Positions 8,205 through 17,169 of a stretch of 64,000 nt of DNA are shown here, piece by piece. The notes below the pieces were generated by a model. The model ran no database searches, was not told the DNA's origin, and saw nothing but the letters and a program-made list of their open reading frames with translations. Within the stretch, counting starts at the first letter, position 1. Every line of letters begins with the position of its first letter. The stretch comes from CBDFGS01 sp965247255 (GTDB lineage: Bacteria; Chloroflexota; Dehalococcoidia; Lucifugimonadales; CAUZJF01): contig CBDFGS010000013.1 of the NCBI GenBank assembly GCA_965247255.1, positions 868,001 through 932,000 on the forward strand, given 5' to 3'. The translations under genes and the position numbers were made by a program.

Positions 8205-9497
8205 CAGGTACCTCCCCGACTCTGCGCTCGCTCCCGCTCCGGCGCCCAAAGTCACCTGGCTCTTGGTCATCGCCCGATAGAGATGGATAAGACCTTGCTG
8301 TCTGCGGGCGGTGCGGACGGATGGGAGTTCCGCTGTCGTAGCCAACAGCCGTACCATCTCCCGCGTGATCTCGTTTTCGCCGAGCCGGGGGAACGATTGG
8401 TAAAGACCGCTCGATAGTCCTGCCAGATCACGGTCGCGCGCCTCCCCCGCCCACCCATGCACAAACGGCAATACCACGTTCACGGCGATGTCCCTGGCCC
8501 TGGCCGCCCCAACGTACGGCCTGGCCTCGAGGCCTTGAGCGAGCGCGCGAGGACTTTCCCGTCGCACGAGGGCTGCCATGCCCTCAACCAAGCCCGCGTC
8601 GATGTAGCGGTCGGCCAGAATGCCCGCGCCCAGGATCCGCCGCGCCGGATGATTTGCAGGCCGAACGCGAAAGAGGCGCCACTCAGACCCCCTCATCGTT
8701 CGTCTCGGCGGCACTCCGCGGGCCAGGACCTGCAATCGCCGCCTTCGGTCCGGCGGCCCTACGTGCTCCATCAACCCCGCGGCGCTCACCAGCATGGATT
8801 GGACCGCCAGTAGCCTCGTGCCGGCCGGCTCCTGGCGCATTGCCATCAGCGATACGAAAGGCACCGCCGCGGCGAGGTCCCTGAACCCCTTTCTGTTGGA
8901 TGTGTAGCCCATCCCCTCCATGATCGCCCCGTACAGCGTCTCCTCGGCCCCCGCGATCCGCATCTCGATCTTGAATCCCTCGGCACGCGCCTCGAATCGC
9001 CGGTCCCCTGCTGCATCCAGCACCTCGCCGACATGATCGCGGAAAAGAGCCGCCATCCCGGGAGGGTTTCCCTCGTTTGCAGCCCGGTGGCCCAGGGCCT
9101 CAAGAAATGGAGCGAGAGACGCCACGGGGGCCGAAGCGCGAGACTGCAGCGGCGTCGACTCGTGGCCCTTGGAGTGCAGCACCACGTGCAGAACGACGCC
9201 GTTATAGTTCGAATCGGCGTCGTGACCATGGGCAGCCCAGCCGCCCGCCTCCACGTGGAGCTCGACGTCGCCGGTGATGCGGCTACCCTCCTCGTCGATC
9301 ATGATGCAGTCCCTGAAGTCGGGTCCCGCGCCCACATTCACTCGGCCCGGGTACAATATGCGGAATCGCCGGCCGTCCTCGGTGACGACACCCTCTGACA
9401 GAACGTGGGCGTTCTGCCAGAGCATGGCAAGGGCCTTCTCCGATGGTCGAGCCCCAAGCCACCGCTGTGTGTTCTCTTGCGTAATACGGCTCGACAT
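8163..9497 (-). CDS. DUF2851 family protein
   Basis: The protein (about 444 residues) matches the DUF2851 pattern from memory: an N-terminal WLGARPSEKALAMLWQN, then FRILYPGRVNVGAGPDFRDC and a GDVELHVEAGGWAAHGHD motif with conserved acidic and histidine residues, followed by NGVVLHVVLHSKG. The function is unknown; the conserved E, H and D residues suggest a nuclease-like or metal-binding site. The frame extends to a GTG at 9542, but an extended -10 (TGCTACAAT, 9523-9531 minus) lies inside that extension, so the ATG at 9497 is preferred. The C-terminus overlaps the convergent lipoprotein gene. Confidence 0.82.
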   Translation of the reverse strand: MSSRITQENTQRWLGARPSEKALAMLWQNAHVLSEGVVTEDGRRFRILYPGRVNVGAGPDFRDCIMIDEEGSRITGDVELHVEAGGWAAHGHDADSNYNGVVLHVVLHSKGHESTPLQSRASAPVASLAPFLEALGHRAANEGNPPGMAALFRDHVGEVLDAAGDRRFEARAEGFKIEMRIAGAEETLYGAIMEGMGYTSNRKGFRDLAAAVPFVSLMAMRQEPAGTRLLAVQSMLVSAAGLMEHVGPPDRRRRLQVLARGVPPRRTMRGSEWRLFRVRPANHPARRILGAGILADRYIDAGLVEGMAALVRRESPRALAQGLEARPYVGAARARDIAVNVVLPFVHGWAGEARDRDLAGLSSGLYQSFPRLGENEITREMVRLLATTAELPSVRTARRQQGLIHLYRAMTKSQVTLGAGAGASAESGRYLLRPGGGRLRPRSR

Positions 9498-9522
9498 GCG
9501 GCACCCGTGCAGGATGGCGCAT

Positions 9523-9531
9523 ATTGTAGCA
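9523..9531 (-). promoter_or_regulatory. Extended -10 promoter element of the DUF2851 gene
   Basis: On the minus strand these bases read TGCTACAAT, an extended -10 box. A start of transcription about seven bases downstream would give a leader of about 20 bases before the ATG at 9497. This argues against the longer GTG start at 9542. No clear -35 box is seen. Confidence 0.5.
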
Positions 9532-9672
9532 TAATGCAGCACTTACGACGTGACGTTACGCAGTGCGCCACTTGGAAGCTTTGCGGGCCGCCTCTCGGCC
9601 GCGCGGCATTTCGGCCTGCCTGGATTCTGCTAAGATGAGACGCCAATTCGCTGCTACGGGAGGTGCGAAGCC

Positions 9673-10269
9673 GTGGGAATAGACCCGAACAAGATACGAC
9701 TCACCGGAGAGAACTCGTTCCTTCGTCTGACCGAGGCCGAGGGTGCCGACCCAACAGTCCAAAACAGTCATTGGCGAGTGCACGTGTCGCCGAAAGGAAT
9801 CGGTCACGCTCTGTTCACCAAGGGCCAACTCACGGACGACGAGGCCCGTATCTACTCCGACAACATCGCGCTGGCGCGCTGGCTGCAGCAGGGGATCATG
9901 GCGTCGATGACGTCCGAATACGGCGGCGAAGAGGTGCCCGTAATAGAGGCGGAGTTCTCCAAGACCGGCGACTCGATGACCTACTGGACGGAGTACGTCG
10001 AATCGGAGGACGATTCCATCGCTCTTAGCTGGTACGACTTCGGCGAGCCCTTCTTGATGGCTAACGCGCCGGGCGAAAACCCGGAACAGCCCCACGGCGT
10101 CTATTCGGTCCTGATCCCGGCCCACAAAGCGCAGATGACCCTGAACGGGCAATTTGCCAGCGGGAACGCCGTCCCAAGGCAGATCGTCGACAGGGATGCC
10201 AGTAGCTGCTGCCTTGCGCTCTCCGAGACGTGGGTGATTCCTCACGACCACGAGTGGGCGGCCCAATAG
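9673..10269 (+). CDS. Conserved-looking hypothetical protein
   Basis: I do not recognise this 198-residue protein. It starts at a GTG with a good ribosome site (GGAGGTG, about eight bases upstream). It is soluble, acidic and aromatic-rich, with no signal peptide or membrane segment. Visible features are WLQQGIMASM, EVPVIEAEFSKTGDSMTYW and a C-terminal half with a CC pair (SSCCLALSETW) and a final HDHEW. The pattern of beta strands suggests a compact globular fold. It is flanked by the divergent DUF2851 gene and convergent tgt, so context gives no role. Confidence 0.75.
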   Translation: MGIDPNKIRLTGENSFLRLTEAEGADPTVQNSHWRVHVSPKGIGHALFTKGQLTDDEARIYSDNIALARWLQQGIMASMTSEYGGEEVPVIEAEFSKTGDSMTYWTEYVESEDDSIALSWYDFGEPFLMANAPGENPEQPHGVYSVLIPAHKAQMTLNGQFASGNAVPRQIVDRDASSCCLALSETWVIPHDHEWAAQ

Positions 10270-10294
10270 GCCTTTCCCCCTCGCTGACCGCCGG

Positions 10295-11476
10295 CTAGAT
10301 AGCCTCGCTCTCCTCGCGCTTACGGCGCTGTGCCGCGACCCACTTCTGCTTCTGCTCTCGCCTGGTCCGCTGGTCTGGCGGCACGAAGCTTTCGTGGAAC
10401 CTCCGCCGGAACGCATCGAACGCGCCTTCCTCTATGGCCGTTCGCATGGTGTCCATGAGGCGCAGGACGAACCGCAGGTTGTGAAGCGTAGCTAGTCGAT
10501 AGCCCAGCAGCTCCTTGCTGCGGAAGAGATGGTGCACGTAGGCGGCCGAGAAGGTACGACAGGTGTAACAGTCGCAACCCTCCTCAACGGGCTCCTGCTG
10601 GTCCCTGAACGGGGCCTTGTCGATGTTCACCCGCCCGGTGCTCACAAACATGGCCCCGTTTCGAGCAATCCGAGTTGGAAGGACGCAGTCGAACATATCG
10701 ATCCCGCGCGCGACACACTCGACCAGGTCTTCGGGCGACCCGACCCCCATAAGATATCGCGGCGCTTCTCGTGGTAATAGCCCAGCGGTGTAGTCGGTGA
10801 CCTCGTACATCTCCTCTTTCGACTCCCCCACGCTCAGGCCGCCCACCGCGTAGCCCGGGAAACCCAGCCGCGTCATGTCAGACACGGAGCGCTCCCGCAG
10901 GTCCTTCAAAAGGCCTCCTTGGACGATGCCGAACAGTAGCTGGTCGCTCCGCTTACGCGCCTCCAGAGAGCGCCCTGCCCACCGCGCTGTGCGCTCGACC
11001 GCCTCTTCCACCACCCGCCGGCCTTCTTTGGACGGAACACAGACGTCCAGAGGCATGACCACATCGGCCCCAAGCGCCTCCTGATACGCAACTACCGCCT
11101 CCGGCGTGAATGTGTGCATGCTGCCATCGATGTGCGACTTGAAGATCGCGCCTTCCTCGGTGAGCTTTCGGAGGTGCTCCAGGCTGAACACCTGGAACCC
11201 GCCGCTGTCGGTTAGTACCGGCCCGTTCCACGCCATGAACCGGTGCAGCCCGCCCAGGTCCCGTATAGCCTCGACGCCGGGCCGCAGATAGAGGTGATAG
11301 GTGTTACTCAGGACAATGTCCGCGCCTATCGCCCTCAGGTCGTCGGGATCGATCGCTTTCACGGAGCCCAGAGTGGCCACCGGCATGAACGCCGGCGTGG
11401 TCACGTCCCCGTGCCCGGTGTGAAGGACCCCCGCGCGGGCGGGGCCATCTGTAGCCTCGAGAGTAAATGCTGACAC
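10295..11476 (-). CDS. tgt: Queuine/preQ1 tRNA-guanine transglycosylase
   Basis: This 393-residue enzyme replaces guanine-34 of GUN-anticodon tRNAs with preQ1 on the route to queuosine. It shows the active-site motif LTDSGGFQVFSL, MPLDVC with the catalytic Asp region, the GGLSVGESKEEM loop, and the zinc site CDCYTCRTF followed by YVHHLF. Length fits bacterial Tgt. It is the last gene of a tight operon, aroE-aroKB-tauE-like-tgt, starting eight bases after the previous stop. No other queuosine genes are in the window. Confidence 0.97.
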   Translation of the reverse strand: MSAFTLEATDGPARAGVLHTGHGDVTTPAFMPVATLGSVKAIDPDDLRAIGADIVLSNTYHLYLRPGVEAIRDLGGLHRFMAWNGPVLTDSGGFQVFSLEHLRKLTEEGAIFKSHIDGSMHTFTPEAVVAYQEALGADVVMPLDVCVPSKEGRRVVEEAVERTARWAGRSLEARKRSDQLLFGIVQGGLLKDLRERSVSDMTRLGFPGYAVGGLSVGESKEEMYEVTDYTAGLLPREAPRYLMGVGSPEDLVECVARGIDMFDCVLPTRIARNGAMFVSTGRVNIDKAPFRDQQEPVEEGCDCYTCRTFSAAYVHHLFRSKELLGYRLATLHNLRFVLRLMDTMRTAIEEGAFDAFRRRFHESFVPPDQRTRREQKQKWVAAQRRKREESEAI

Positions 11477-11484
11477 CAGAACCC

Positions 11485-12312
11485 CTAGCCGAACAGCCCC
11501 TGGATGACAAGCCTACCCCCCAGCGTGAGCAGGACGATCGTCAGCAAACGAACGATCCAGAGCGATCGGATCTTTATCGCAACCAGCGCCCCGATCTGGC
11601 TTCCAATCACAAGCCCGATGCCGGCCCACACAAACGTGGGGTACCACTCCACGTGGCTGAGAAGCGCATGGACCAGAGCACCGGCGGTCGCATAAATCGA
11701 CATGGTGAATATGGATGTCGCGACAGCTACCCGGACCGGGAAGCCGAAGACCGAGACGAGCACCGGCGTCCGTATGAAGCCCCCGCCGGTACCGAAGAAC
11801 GCCGAGATAAAGCCGACGACCATATTGAACACAGCCGCAAGTCCCTCGTTGAATTCGTAGTCGAAGACCTCTCCCGTGGATGGGGTCAGGTGCCTGCGCC
11901 TGACCGTGGCTTGTATCCGATGTTTTGGCCCACCGGGCTTCTCGCGTACGAATCTGGAACGGACAAGCATGAACACCCCGAGGGACAGAAGCATTAGCCC
12001 GAAAAGGACCCGGAAAGGGTCGTCGGCTACCAAGTCGACGGCAAACGGCCCCGCGATAGAGCCGGGGACGGCGGCAGCGCCGAAGATCAAGCCGCTGCGA
12101 CGATCGACCAGGCGACGGCGTAGGTACGCCGCCGACCCCGCAAAGCTGTTGACCGATACCAGCGCCAGCGAGGTACCGGCCACCACGGCGGCGTCGGTAC
12201 CCGAGAAGAGCAGGAGCGCCGGGACGAGGAGTATTCCTCCCCCGACTCCCAGTAGAACCCCGAAGGTACCGGTGCCTACTCCCAGCAGCAGCAGCCACCC
12301 CCACTCGGGCAC
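11485..12312 (-). CDS. TauE/SafE-family membrane permease
   Basis: The 275-residue integral membrane protein has about eight hydrophobic segments in two halves. The first half opens with LLLGVGTGTFGVLLGVGGG, the glycine-rich repeat typical of TauE/SafE (formerly DUF81), echoed in the second half by FISAFFGTGGGFIRTP. The family is linked to export of sulfite, sulfoacetate and other organic anions across the cytoplasmic membrane; the substrate here is unknown. It starts at GTG, 19 bases after aroKB and eight bases before tgt, so it is in the shikimate operon without an obvious functional link. Confidence 0.9.
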   Translation of the reverse strand: MPEWGWLLLLGVGTGTFGVLLGVGGGILLVPALLLFSGTDAAVVAGTSLALVSVNSFAGSAAYLRRRLVDRRSGLIFGAAAVPGSIAGPFAVDLVADDPFRVLFGLMLLSLGVFMLVRSRFVREKPGGPKHRIQATVRRRHLTPSTGEVFDYEFNEGLAAVFNMVVGFISAFFGTGGGFIRTPVLVSVFGFPVRVAVATSIFTMSIYATAGALVHALLSHVEWYPTFVWAGIGLVIGSQIGALVAIKIRSLWIVRLLTIVLLTLGGRLVIQGLFG

Positions 12313-12331
12313 GGCTAAAAGCTCGCCGCGG

Positions 12332-13984
12332 TCATCGGCTTAGCTCTCGCAGGGCGCCGAGCACGAGCTGCTCCGGAACGTCGCTTCGAGTGACGGCGTG
12401 TCCTATCCGGTCGAGCAGCACCCAGTTGGTCTTCCCTCGCGAGGTCTTCTTGTCTACGGAAGTCGCCTGGAACACGCTCTCCGTATCCACGTCGGCCAGC
12501 GCCACGGGCAGCCCGTAGCTCTCCAGGACGCGCCTTTGCCGATCGACCTCGTCGAGCGACAGCATATCCATGCCATGACTCACGATGGCCGCTCCCATCA
12601 TCCCGATGCTGACGGCCTCGCCGTGGAGGAACCTTTCGTAGCCGGTGACGGTCTCGATGGCATGTCCTATCGTGTGGCCGTAGTTGAGCAACGTTCGTAC
12701 GCCAAGAGTCTCCTTCTCGTCCTGCGACACCACGTCCGCCTTGATGGAAACGCTGCGCCGTACAACGTCGGTAGTCGCCTCTCTGTCCAGTCCTAGAATC
12801 CTCTCTCTGCGACTCTCGAACCTGTCGAGCAGCTCTTCATCGAGTATCAGCCCGTGCTTAATCGCCTCGGACCAGCCCGAGGCCAGCTCTCGCGCCGGCA
12901 GGCCCTCCAGGACCTGTACGTCCACCAGGACGAATCTTGGCTGGTGGAAGGCGCCGACGAGGTTCTTGCCCTGAGGCAGGTCCACGGCCGTCTTACCGCC
13001 GATGGAGGCGTCCATCATCGCCAGAAGCGACGTCGGCGCCTGCGCGAACGGCATGCCTCGCAGGAAGGTGGCCGCCACGAACCCCGCCAGGTCACCCACG
13101 ACGCCGCCGCCCACGGCGACGATGAGGTGGCCGCGCTCAGCCTTGAGCCCGATGAGCCAGCCATATATGTGCTGCGCCGTTTCAAGGGTCTTGCTGCGCT
13201 CGCCGGAGGGCATGGTAAACAGGTGGCACGGCACACCCGCTGCCTCCAGGGAGACCTGGGCTCTCCGCCCCACCCTGTGAGCGCCCTCGTCGGTGATGAC
13301 GTATGCTGCGCGCGGCGCGAGCATGGCCTGCGTTCTCTCGCCCAACTCGGTCACGGTCCCCCAGCCAACCCACACCGGGTAGTGGCCATCGGCATGTTGG
13401 ACGGTAGCTGCCAGGTCCTTCGTTACATCGTTGGCGACCGCAGATTCATGCCCCACAATCGCTCCATACGCTCGCACAATCTCGCGCGCCACCTGACCGG
13501 TTGTTAGCTCATCGGTGTGAACGATCCGGTCAGCCAGCGCATAGCTCGGCTGCCGCTCGGATTTCAGGTCGGTGATCCGCCCTAACGCGTCGTCGTGATC
13601 GAGCATCGGGCGCACCACCGGCTGGCCGGCATTTTGACGCTCTTGCAGCAGCCTCCGGTGGATGGTCTCGGGCGTCGCTTCCAGGCAGACGACGGTGCCT
13701 GTGCTGCGCATCCGGTCCCGGTTGCGCTCGTCCACAACGATTCCGCCGCCTGTCGAGACGACCTGGCGATCGCGCTGCGAGATCTTGTGCAGGGCCTTAC
13801 GCTCCAGCTCGCGGAAGCGGGGCTCCCCCTCTTCCTGGAAGATCACGTGAATTGGGCGTCGGGCTCCGCGGACGATCTCCTCGTCCGAGTCGACGAAACG
13901 CCATCCGAGTAGCCTGGCCGCCTCCCGACCCGCTGTGCTCTTGCCTGAGCCGGAAAACCCGGTAACCCAGATGTTTTGCGTCAT
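12332..13984 (-). CDS. aroKB: Fused shikimate kinase / 3-dehydroquinate synthase
   Basis: The 550-residue protein joins two shikimate-pathway enzymes. Roughly residues 1-170 are a shikimate kinase with Walker A GFSGSGKST, the DSDEEI motif and STGGGIV. The rest is a 3-dehydroquinate synthase with VGGGVVGDLAGF, SIGGKTAVDLPQGKN, EAIKHGLI and NYGHTIGHAIE, which carry the NAD and metal ligands. The start was placed at MTQNIWVTGF because it overlaps the aroE stop by four bases (ATGA); the frame is open 22 codons further. The kinase comes first, and the two reactions are not consecutive in the pathway. Confidence 0.95.
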   Translation of the reverse strand: MTQNIWVTGFSGSGKSTAGREAARLLGWRFVDSDEEIVRGARRPIHVIFQEEGEPRFRELERKALHKISQRDRQVVSTGGGIVVDERNRDRMRSTGTVVCLEATPETIHRRLLQERQNAGQPVVRPMLDHDDALGRITDLKSERQPSYALADRIVHTDELTTGQVAREIVRAYGAIVGHESAVANDVTKDLAATVQHADGHYPVWVGWGTVTELGERTQAMLAPRAAYVITDEGAHRVGRRAQVSLEAAGVPCHLFTMPSGERSKTLETAQHIYGWLIGLKAERGHLIVAVGGGVVGDLAGFVAATFLRGMPFAQAPTSLLAMMDASIGGKTAVDLPQGKNLVGAFHQPRFVLVDVQVLEGLPARELASGWSEAIKHGLILDEELLDRFESRRERILGLDREATTDVVRRSVSIKADVVSQDEKETLGVRTLLNYGHTIGHAIETVTGYERFLHGEAVSIGMMGAAIVSHGMDMLSLDEVDRQRRVLESYGLPVALADVDTESVFQATSVDKKTSRGKTNWVLLDRIGHAVTRSDVPEQLVLGALRELSR

Positions 13985-14832
13985 TGGGGGCCCAGCGCTT
14001 TCTCGGCGACCGAGTGCATAAGCGCTACAGGGGCCGTGCGGCCGGTCCACTTCTCGAAGGCCGCGGCGCCCTGATAGACCAGCATCCAGAGCCCGCCTAT
14101 GTCTCGCGCCCCCGCCTTGCGCGCCTCGCGCATCAGAGGCGTTGGGTTTGGAGTGTAGACCATATCGAGGACCAGTGAGCCGGCCGGAATCTGTTTGGCG
14201 CTGAGCGGCGTCTCTCCCTCGGCGCCGCCGGTGCGCATCCCAATAGACGTTGCGTTTACGATCAAGCTTGCGCTTTCGCAGGCCCTCGCAAGCTCGCGCC
14301 CACCGGTAGAGATCGCCTCGATCGCCGGCACTGAGCCCCGCAGCGCCTCCGCCAGGCGGACAGCCCGCTCGCGGGTCCGGTTCGCTATCGTCAAAGAGCG
14401 AACGCCTTCTCTGGCCAGCGCGAAGGCGGCAGCCCGAGCGGCGCCGCCGGCGCCCAGGAGAAGCACACTCTTATCCCTTGGCTCGAATCGGGCCTCGACC
14501 TTCAGGCTCTCCATGAACCCGTGGGCGTCAGTGTTGTGTCCAACCAGCCTATCGCCCTCCTTGGTGATGGTGTTGACCGCGCCGAGGGTCCGGACGTCCT
14601 CGTCGACGTCATCCAGGCCGGGGACAACGGCCTCCTTGTGCGGGATGGTGACGTTGGCCCCCACGTACCGGTCGCCGCGTAGCCTGTCCAGCTCCTGGGA
14701 GAGCATATCTGGGTGGACCGGCCACGCCTCGTAGCGCAAAGGGAGGCGGTAGTGGTCTATGGCAGCCTGCTGGAACAACGGAGAAACCGAGTGCTCTAGC
14801 GGGTATCCGAAAAGCCCGATCAGCTTGGTCAT
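13981..14832 (-). CDS. aroE: Shikimate dehydrogenase
   Basis: This 283-residue NADP-dependent enzyme reduces 3-dehydroshikimate to shikimate. It has the substrate-binding start LIGLFGYPLEHSVSPLFQ, the catalytic Lys in NVTIPHKEAV, the LLGAGGAARAAAFAL nucleotide-binding loop, and the C-terminal LVYQGAAAFEKWTG. The frame stays open to 15003, but the conserved start and an extended -10 (TGCTATACT, 14890-14898 minus) place translation at 14832. It is the first gene of the operon with aroKB, a TauE-like permease and tgt. Confidence 0.95.
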   Translation of the reverse strand: MTKLIGLFGYPLEHSVSPLFQQAAIDHYRLPLRYEAWPVHPDMLSQELDRLRGDRYVGANVTIPHKEAVVPGLDDVDEDVRTLGAVNTITKEGDRLVGHNTDAHGFMESLKVEARFEPRDKSVLLLGAGGAARAAAFALAREGVRSLTIANRTRERAVRLAEALRGSVPAIEAISTGGRELARACESASLIVNATSIGMRTGGAEGETPLSAKQIPAGSLVLDMVYTPNPTPLMREARKAGARDIGGLWMLVYQGAAAFEKWTGRTAPVALMHSVAEKALGPQ

Positions 14833-14889
14833 CCGGGAGTGTGAGCCAGAGCGCGTCGGTATGCTTTTGGCCGAATCATGGGGGCTGCC

Positions 14890-14898
14890 AGTATAGCA
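14890..14898 (-). promoter_or_regulatory. Extended -10 of the aroE operon
   Basis: The minus strand reads TGCTATACT, matching the TGN-TATAAT extended -10 form. It lies 58 bases before the aroE start at 14832. It rules out the longer in-frame aroE start at 15003. A good -35 is not evident, as expected for extended -10 promoters. Confidence 0.5.
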
Positions 14899-14989
14899 CG
14901 CAGCCTCGCGGCAACTAGGCCGGGCGGTGAGGCGTGCCTTCTTCGATGATAAGATATTCTGCGCCCGCCTAAATGAGGACCGTACGATC

Positions 14990-15892
14990 ATGGCTCCGGT
15001 CATTCAGACGCGAAATCTCTCCAAGAGCTACGCCACCATCCAGGCCATCAAAGACGTGAACCTGGAGGTGAACGAGGGTGAGGTGTTCGGCTATCTGGGG
15101 CCCAACGGCGCCGGCAAGACGACGACCATCCGAACTCTGCTCGATCTCATTCGGCCCACCGGCGGCAGCGCCTCGGTGTTCGGGCTCGATTCCCGTCGCG
15201 ACAGCGCCGAGATCCGGGGGAGAGTCGGCTACCTGTCGGGCGATATTGCGCTATACGACAGACTCACCGGTCAGGAAGTGCTGACCTACCTCGCGAGCTT
15301 GCGAGGAGGTGTGGACCCGGCGTTCTTGAATGAGCTATCGGAGCGCTTCCAGTGCACCCTCGATCAGCCGGTCCGCTCACTCTCCCGCGGCAACAGACAG
15401 AAGCTGGGCCTCGTCCAGGCGTTCATGCACAAGCCCGAGCTTGTCATCATGGACGAGCCATCCAGCGGTCTGGACCCGCTTATGCAGCAAGAGTTCCACG
15501 AATTGGTCGAAGAGACCCAAGGCGAAGGTAGGACCGTCTTTATCTCATCGCACATCCTCCCCGAGGTGGAGAGGGTGTGCAATAGGGTGGGCATAATCCG
15601 CGGCGGCGAGCTGATAGCCGTCGAGGAGGTTGCGGACCTGAAGGAGCGCGCGTTCCACCAGCTAGAGTTTCACTTCGGCGAGGAGACGTCTATGGAGGAG
15701 TTCGCGGACCTGCCGGGAGTGAAGGACGTCACCCTGGAGGACGGCGTGCTCAAGTGCACTGTAGTGGGTAAGCCGGACTCCCTGATCAAGGCCGTCGCCC
15801 GTTTCGAGGTGGTCAAGCTGGTCAGCCACGACTCGACCCTGGAAGACATCTTCCTTTCGTACTACGGGGAAGGCGAAGCCGATGCTGCGTAA
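14990..15892 (+). CDS. ABC transporter ATP-binding protein (ABC-2 type exporter)
   Basis: This 300-residue ATPase has Walker A GPNGAGKTTT, the Q loop, a signature-like RSLSRGNRQKLGL and Walker B LVIMDEPSSGLDP followed by the switch His in ISSHILPE. A C-terminal region of about 90 residues follows the ATPase, as in DrrA/CcmA-type exporters. The start is at MAPVIQTRNLSKSY rather than an ATG 63 bases upstream that precedes the conserved domain. Its stop overlaps the permease start by 11 bases. The pair probably exports a drug, lipid or other small molecule; the substrate is unknown. Confidence 0.94.
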   Translation: MAPVIQTRNLSKSYATIQAIKDVNLEVNEGEVFGYLGPNGAGKTTTIRTLLDLIRPTGGSASVFGLDSRRDSAEIRGRVGYLSGDIALYDRLTGQEVLTYLASLRGGVDPAFLNELSERFQCTLDQPVRSLSRGNRQKLGLVQAFMHKPELVIMDEPSSGLDPLMQQEFHELVEETQGEGRTVFISSHILPEVERVCNRVGIIRGGELIAVEEVADLKERAFHQLEFHFGEETSMEEFADLPGVKDVTLEDGVLKCTVVGKPDSLIKAVARFEVVKLVSHDSTLEDIFLSYYGEGEADAA

Positions 15893-16679
15893 CGTGTTCT
15901 TGAAGTCGCTGAGGGACCAGCGGAGACCGCTGCTCTATTGGGGCTTTGGCTTCTCGGCGCTAACGCTGCTCACCGTTGCGTTCTACCCCACCATCAGCGA
16001 GATGCCCGAGTTCAGCGAGATGTTCGAGCAGTCGGACGTTCTGGTCAACCTATTCGGCGGCGGGTTCACCGACCTGACGAGTCCGGAGGGCTATCTCAAC
16101 AGCCAGCTCTACTCTCTAATGGTCCCAATGTTGTTTCTGATCTTCGCCATCGCGCACGGAAGCGGCGCGATTGCGGCCGAGGAAGACCGGGGGACCCTGG
16201 ACACCCTGCTGTCGACGCCGACCACACGCTTGCAGGTATATACACAGAAGTTCGCGGCGATGATCGTGGCAACGCTCGTCCTCGCCGTCGTTCTGTGGCT
16301 CAGCGTGATCGTAGGCGCGATAGCGGTTGACATGGACCTGAGTGTGCTGAGGGCGGCCGCCGCTACGTTCAGCGGCGCCCTGCTGGGCATAGCCTTCGGG
16401 ACGCTGGCGTTTGCGCTGGGGGGCGCCACCGGTAGGCGTGGCCGGTCCGTTGCCATAACGGTAACGGCCGCGATCGTCGCCTACTTCGTGTATTCCCTCG
16501 CGCCCGTGGTAGAGGTGATAGAGCCCGCGCGCTATCTCTCCCCCTTCTACTACTACATCGGGGCCGACCCTCTTGCCAATGGGCTGAGTTTGGCCCACGC
16601 TGCCGTACTGGTCGCGCTCAGCGCCGCAGCGGTCGCCGGCTCCTTGTACGTTTTCGAGAGGCGAGATCTAGCGGTATAG
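15882..16679 (+). CDS. ABC-2 type transporter permease
   Basis: The 265-residue protein has about six membrane segments (for example FSALTLLTVAFYPTI, LMVPMLFLIFAIAHGSGAI, VALSAAAVAGSLYVF) and the EEDRGTLDTLLSTP motif after the second segment that is typical of ABC-2 permeases. It starts within the end of the ATPase gene, so the two are translationally coupled and form one exporter in the cytoplasmic membrane. It is similar to the YhaP/NatB or multidrug type permeases with an unknown cargo. It converges with ruvX. Confidence 0.9.
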   Translation: MLRNVFLKSLRDQRRPLLYWGFGFSALTLLTVAFYPTISEMPEFSEMFEQSDVLVNLFGGGFTDLTSPEGYLNSQLYSLMVPMLFLIFAIAHGSGAIAAEEDRGTLDTLLSTPTTRLQVYTQKFAAMIVATLVLAVVLWLSVIVGAIAVDMDLSVLRAAAATFSGALLGIAFGTLAFALGGATGRRGRSVAITVTAAIVAYFVYSLAPVVEVIEPARYLSPFYYYIGADPLANGLSLAHAAVLVALSAAAVAGSLYVFERRDLAV

Positions 16680-16735
16680 GCGCTCAGCGCCGGCTAGCGC
16701 GGAAGGGCTGGCGCCGAAGGGCTGGCCCGTCGGCG

Positions 16736-17161
16736 TCAGGTGTCGTGCGCCAGGCGCTCCGAGTCGAGGTAGGACTGGAGGATGACCGCCGCCGCCGCCG
16801 CATCCACCCGCTCCCTCTCCTTCGAAGGGCGTGCGCCGGCCTCCCTTAGCTTCCTCTCCGCCTCTACGGTGGAGTAACGCTCGTCCACAGTAGTTACGGG
16901 GACGCCGGCCCTCTGAGAGAGAGCCCGGGCGTATTCTTCAGCTCGCCGCGCCTGGGGTCCGGCGCGTCCGGAGAGGGAGCGCGGTACGCCGACCACGACC
17001 CGTTCCACGTTGTGTTCCACCACAAGCGCCTTCACGGCGTCGAAGTCCTCGGACGGGGACCTTCGCTGGATGGTCGTTAACGGAGACGCGAGCGTGCCGC
17101 TCGGGTCGCTGACGGCTACGCCGGTGCGCTTTTGCCCAAGGTCGAGCGCAAGAACTCTCAT
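16736..17161 (-). CDS. ruvX: YqgF/RuvX Holliday-junction-resolvase-like protein
   Basis: This 141-residue RNase H-fold protein has the catalytic Asp in LALDLGQKRTGVAVSD, the VVGVPRSLSG loop, TTVDERYST with the second acidic residue, and a C-terminal VDAAAAAVILQSYL. The family (YqgF/RuvX) processes nucleic acid; it is tied to pre-16S rRNA 5' end maturation and to Holliday junction-like substrates. It starts eight bases after alaS, a very common bacterial neighbour pair, and is probably in the same operon. Confidence 0.94.
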   Translation of the reverse strand: MRVLALDLGQKRTGVAVSDPSGTLASPLTTIQRRSPSEDFDAVKALVVEHNVERVVVGVPRSLSGRAGPQARRAEEYARALSQRAGVPVTTVDERYSTVEAERKLREAGARPSKERERVDAAAAAVILQSYLDSERLAHDT

Positions 17162-17169
17162 CGCGGCTC

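Noticed and set aside
16679..16691. Terminator GGCGC-TCA-GCGCC after the ABC permease
   Set aside because: Only a 5-bp stem overlapping the stop codon and no T-run.
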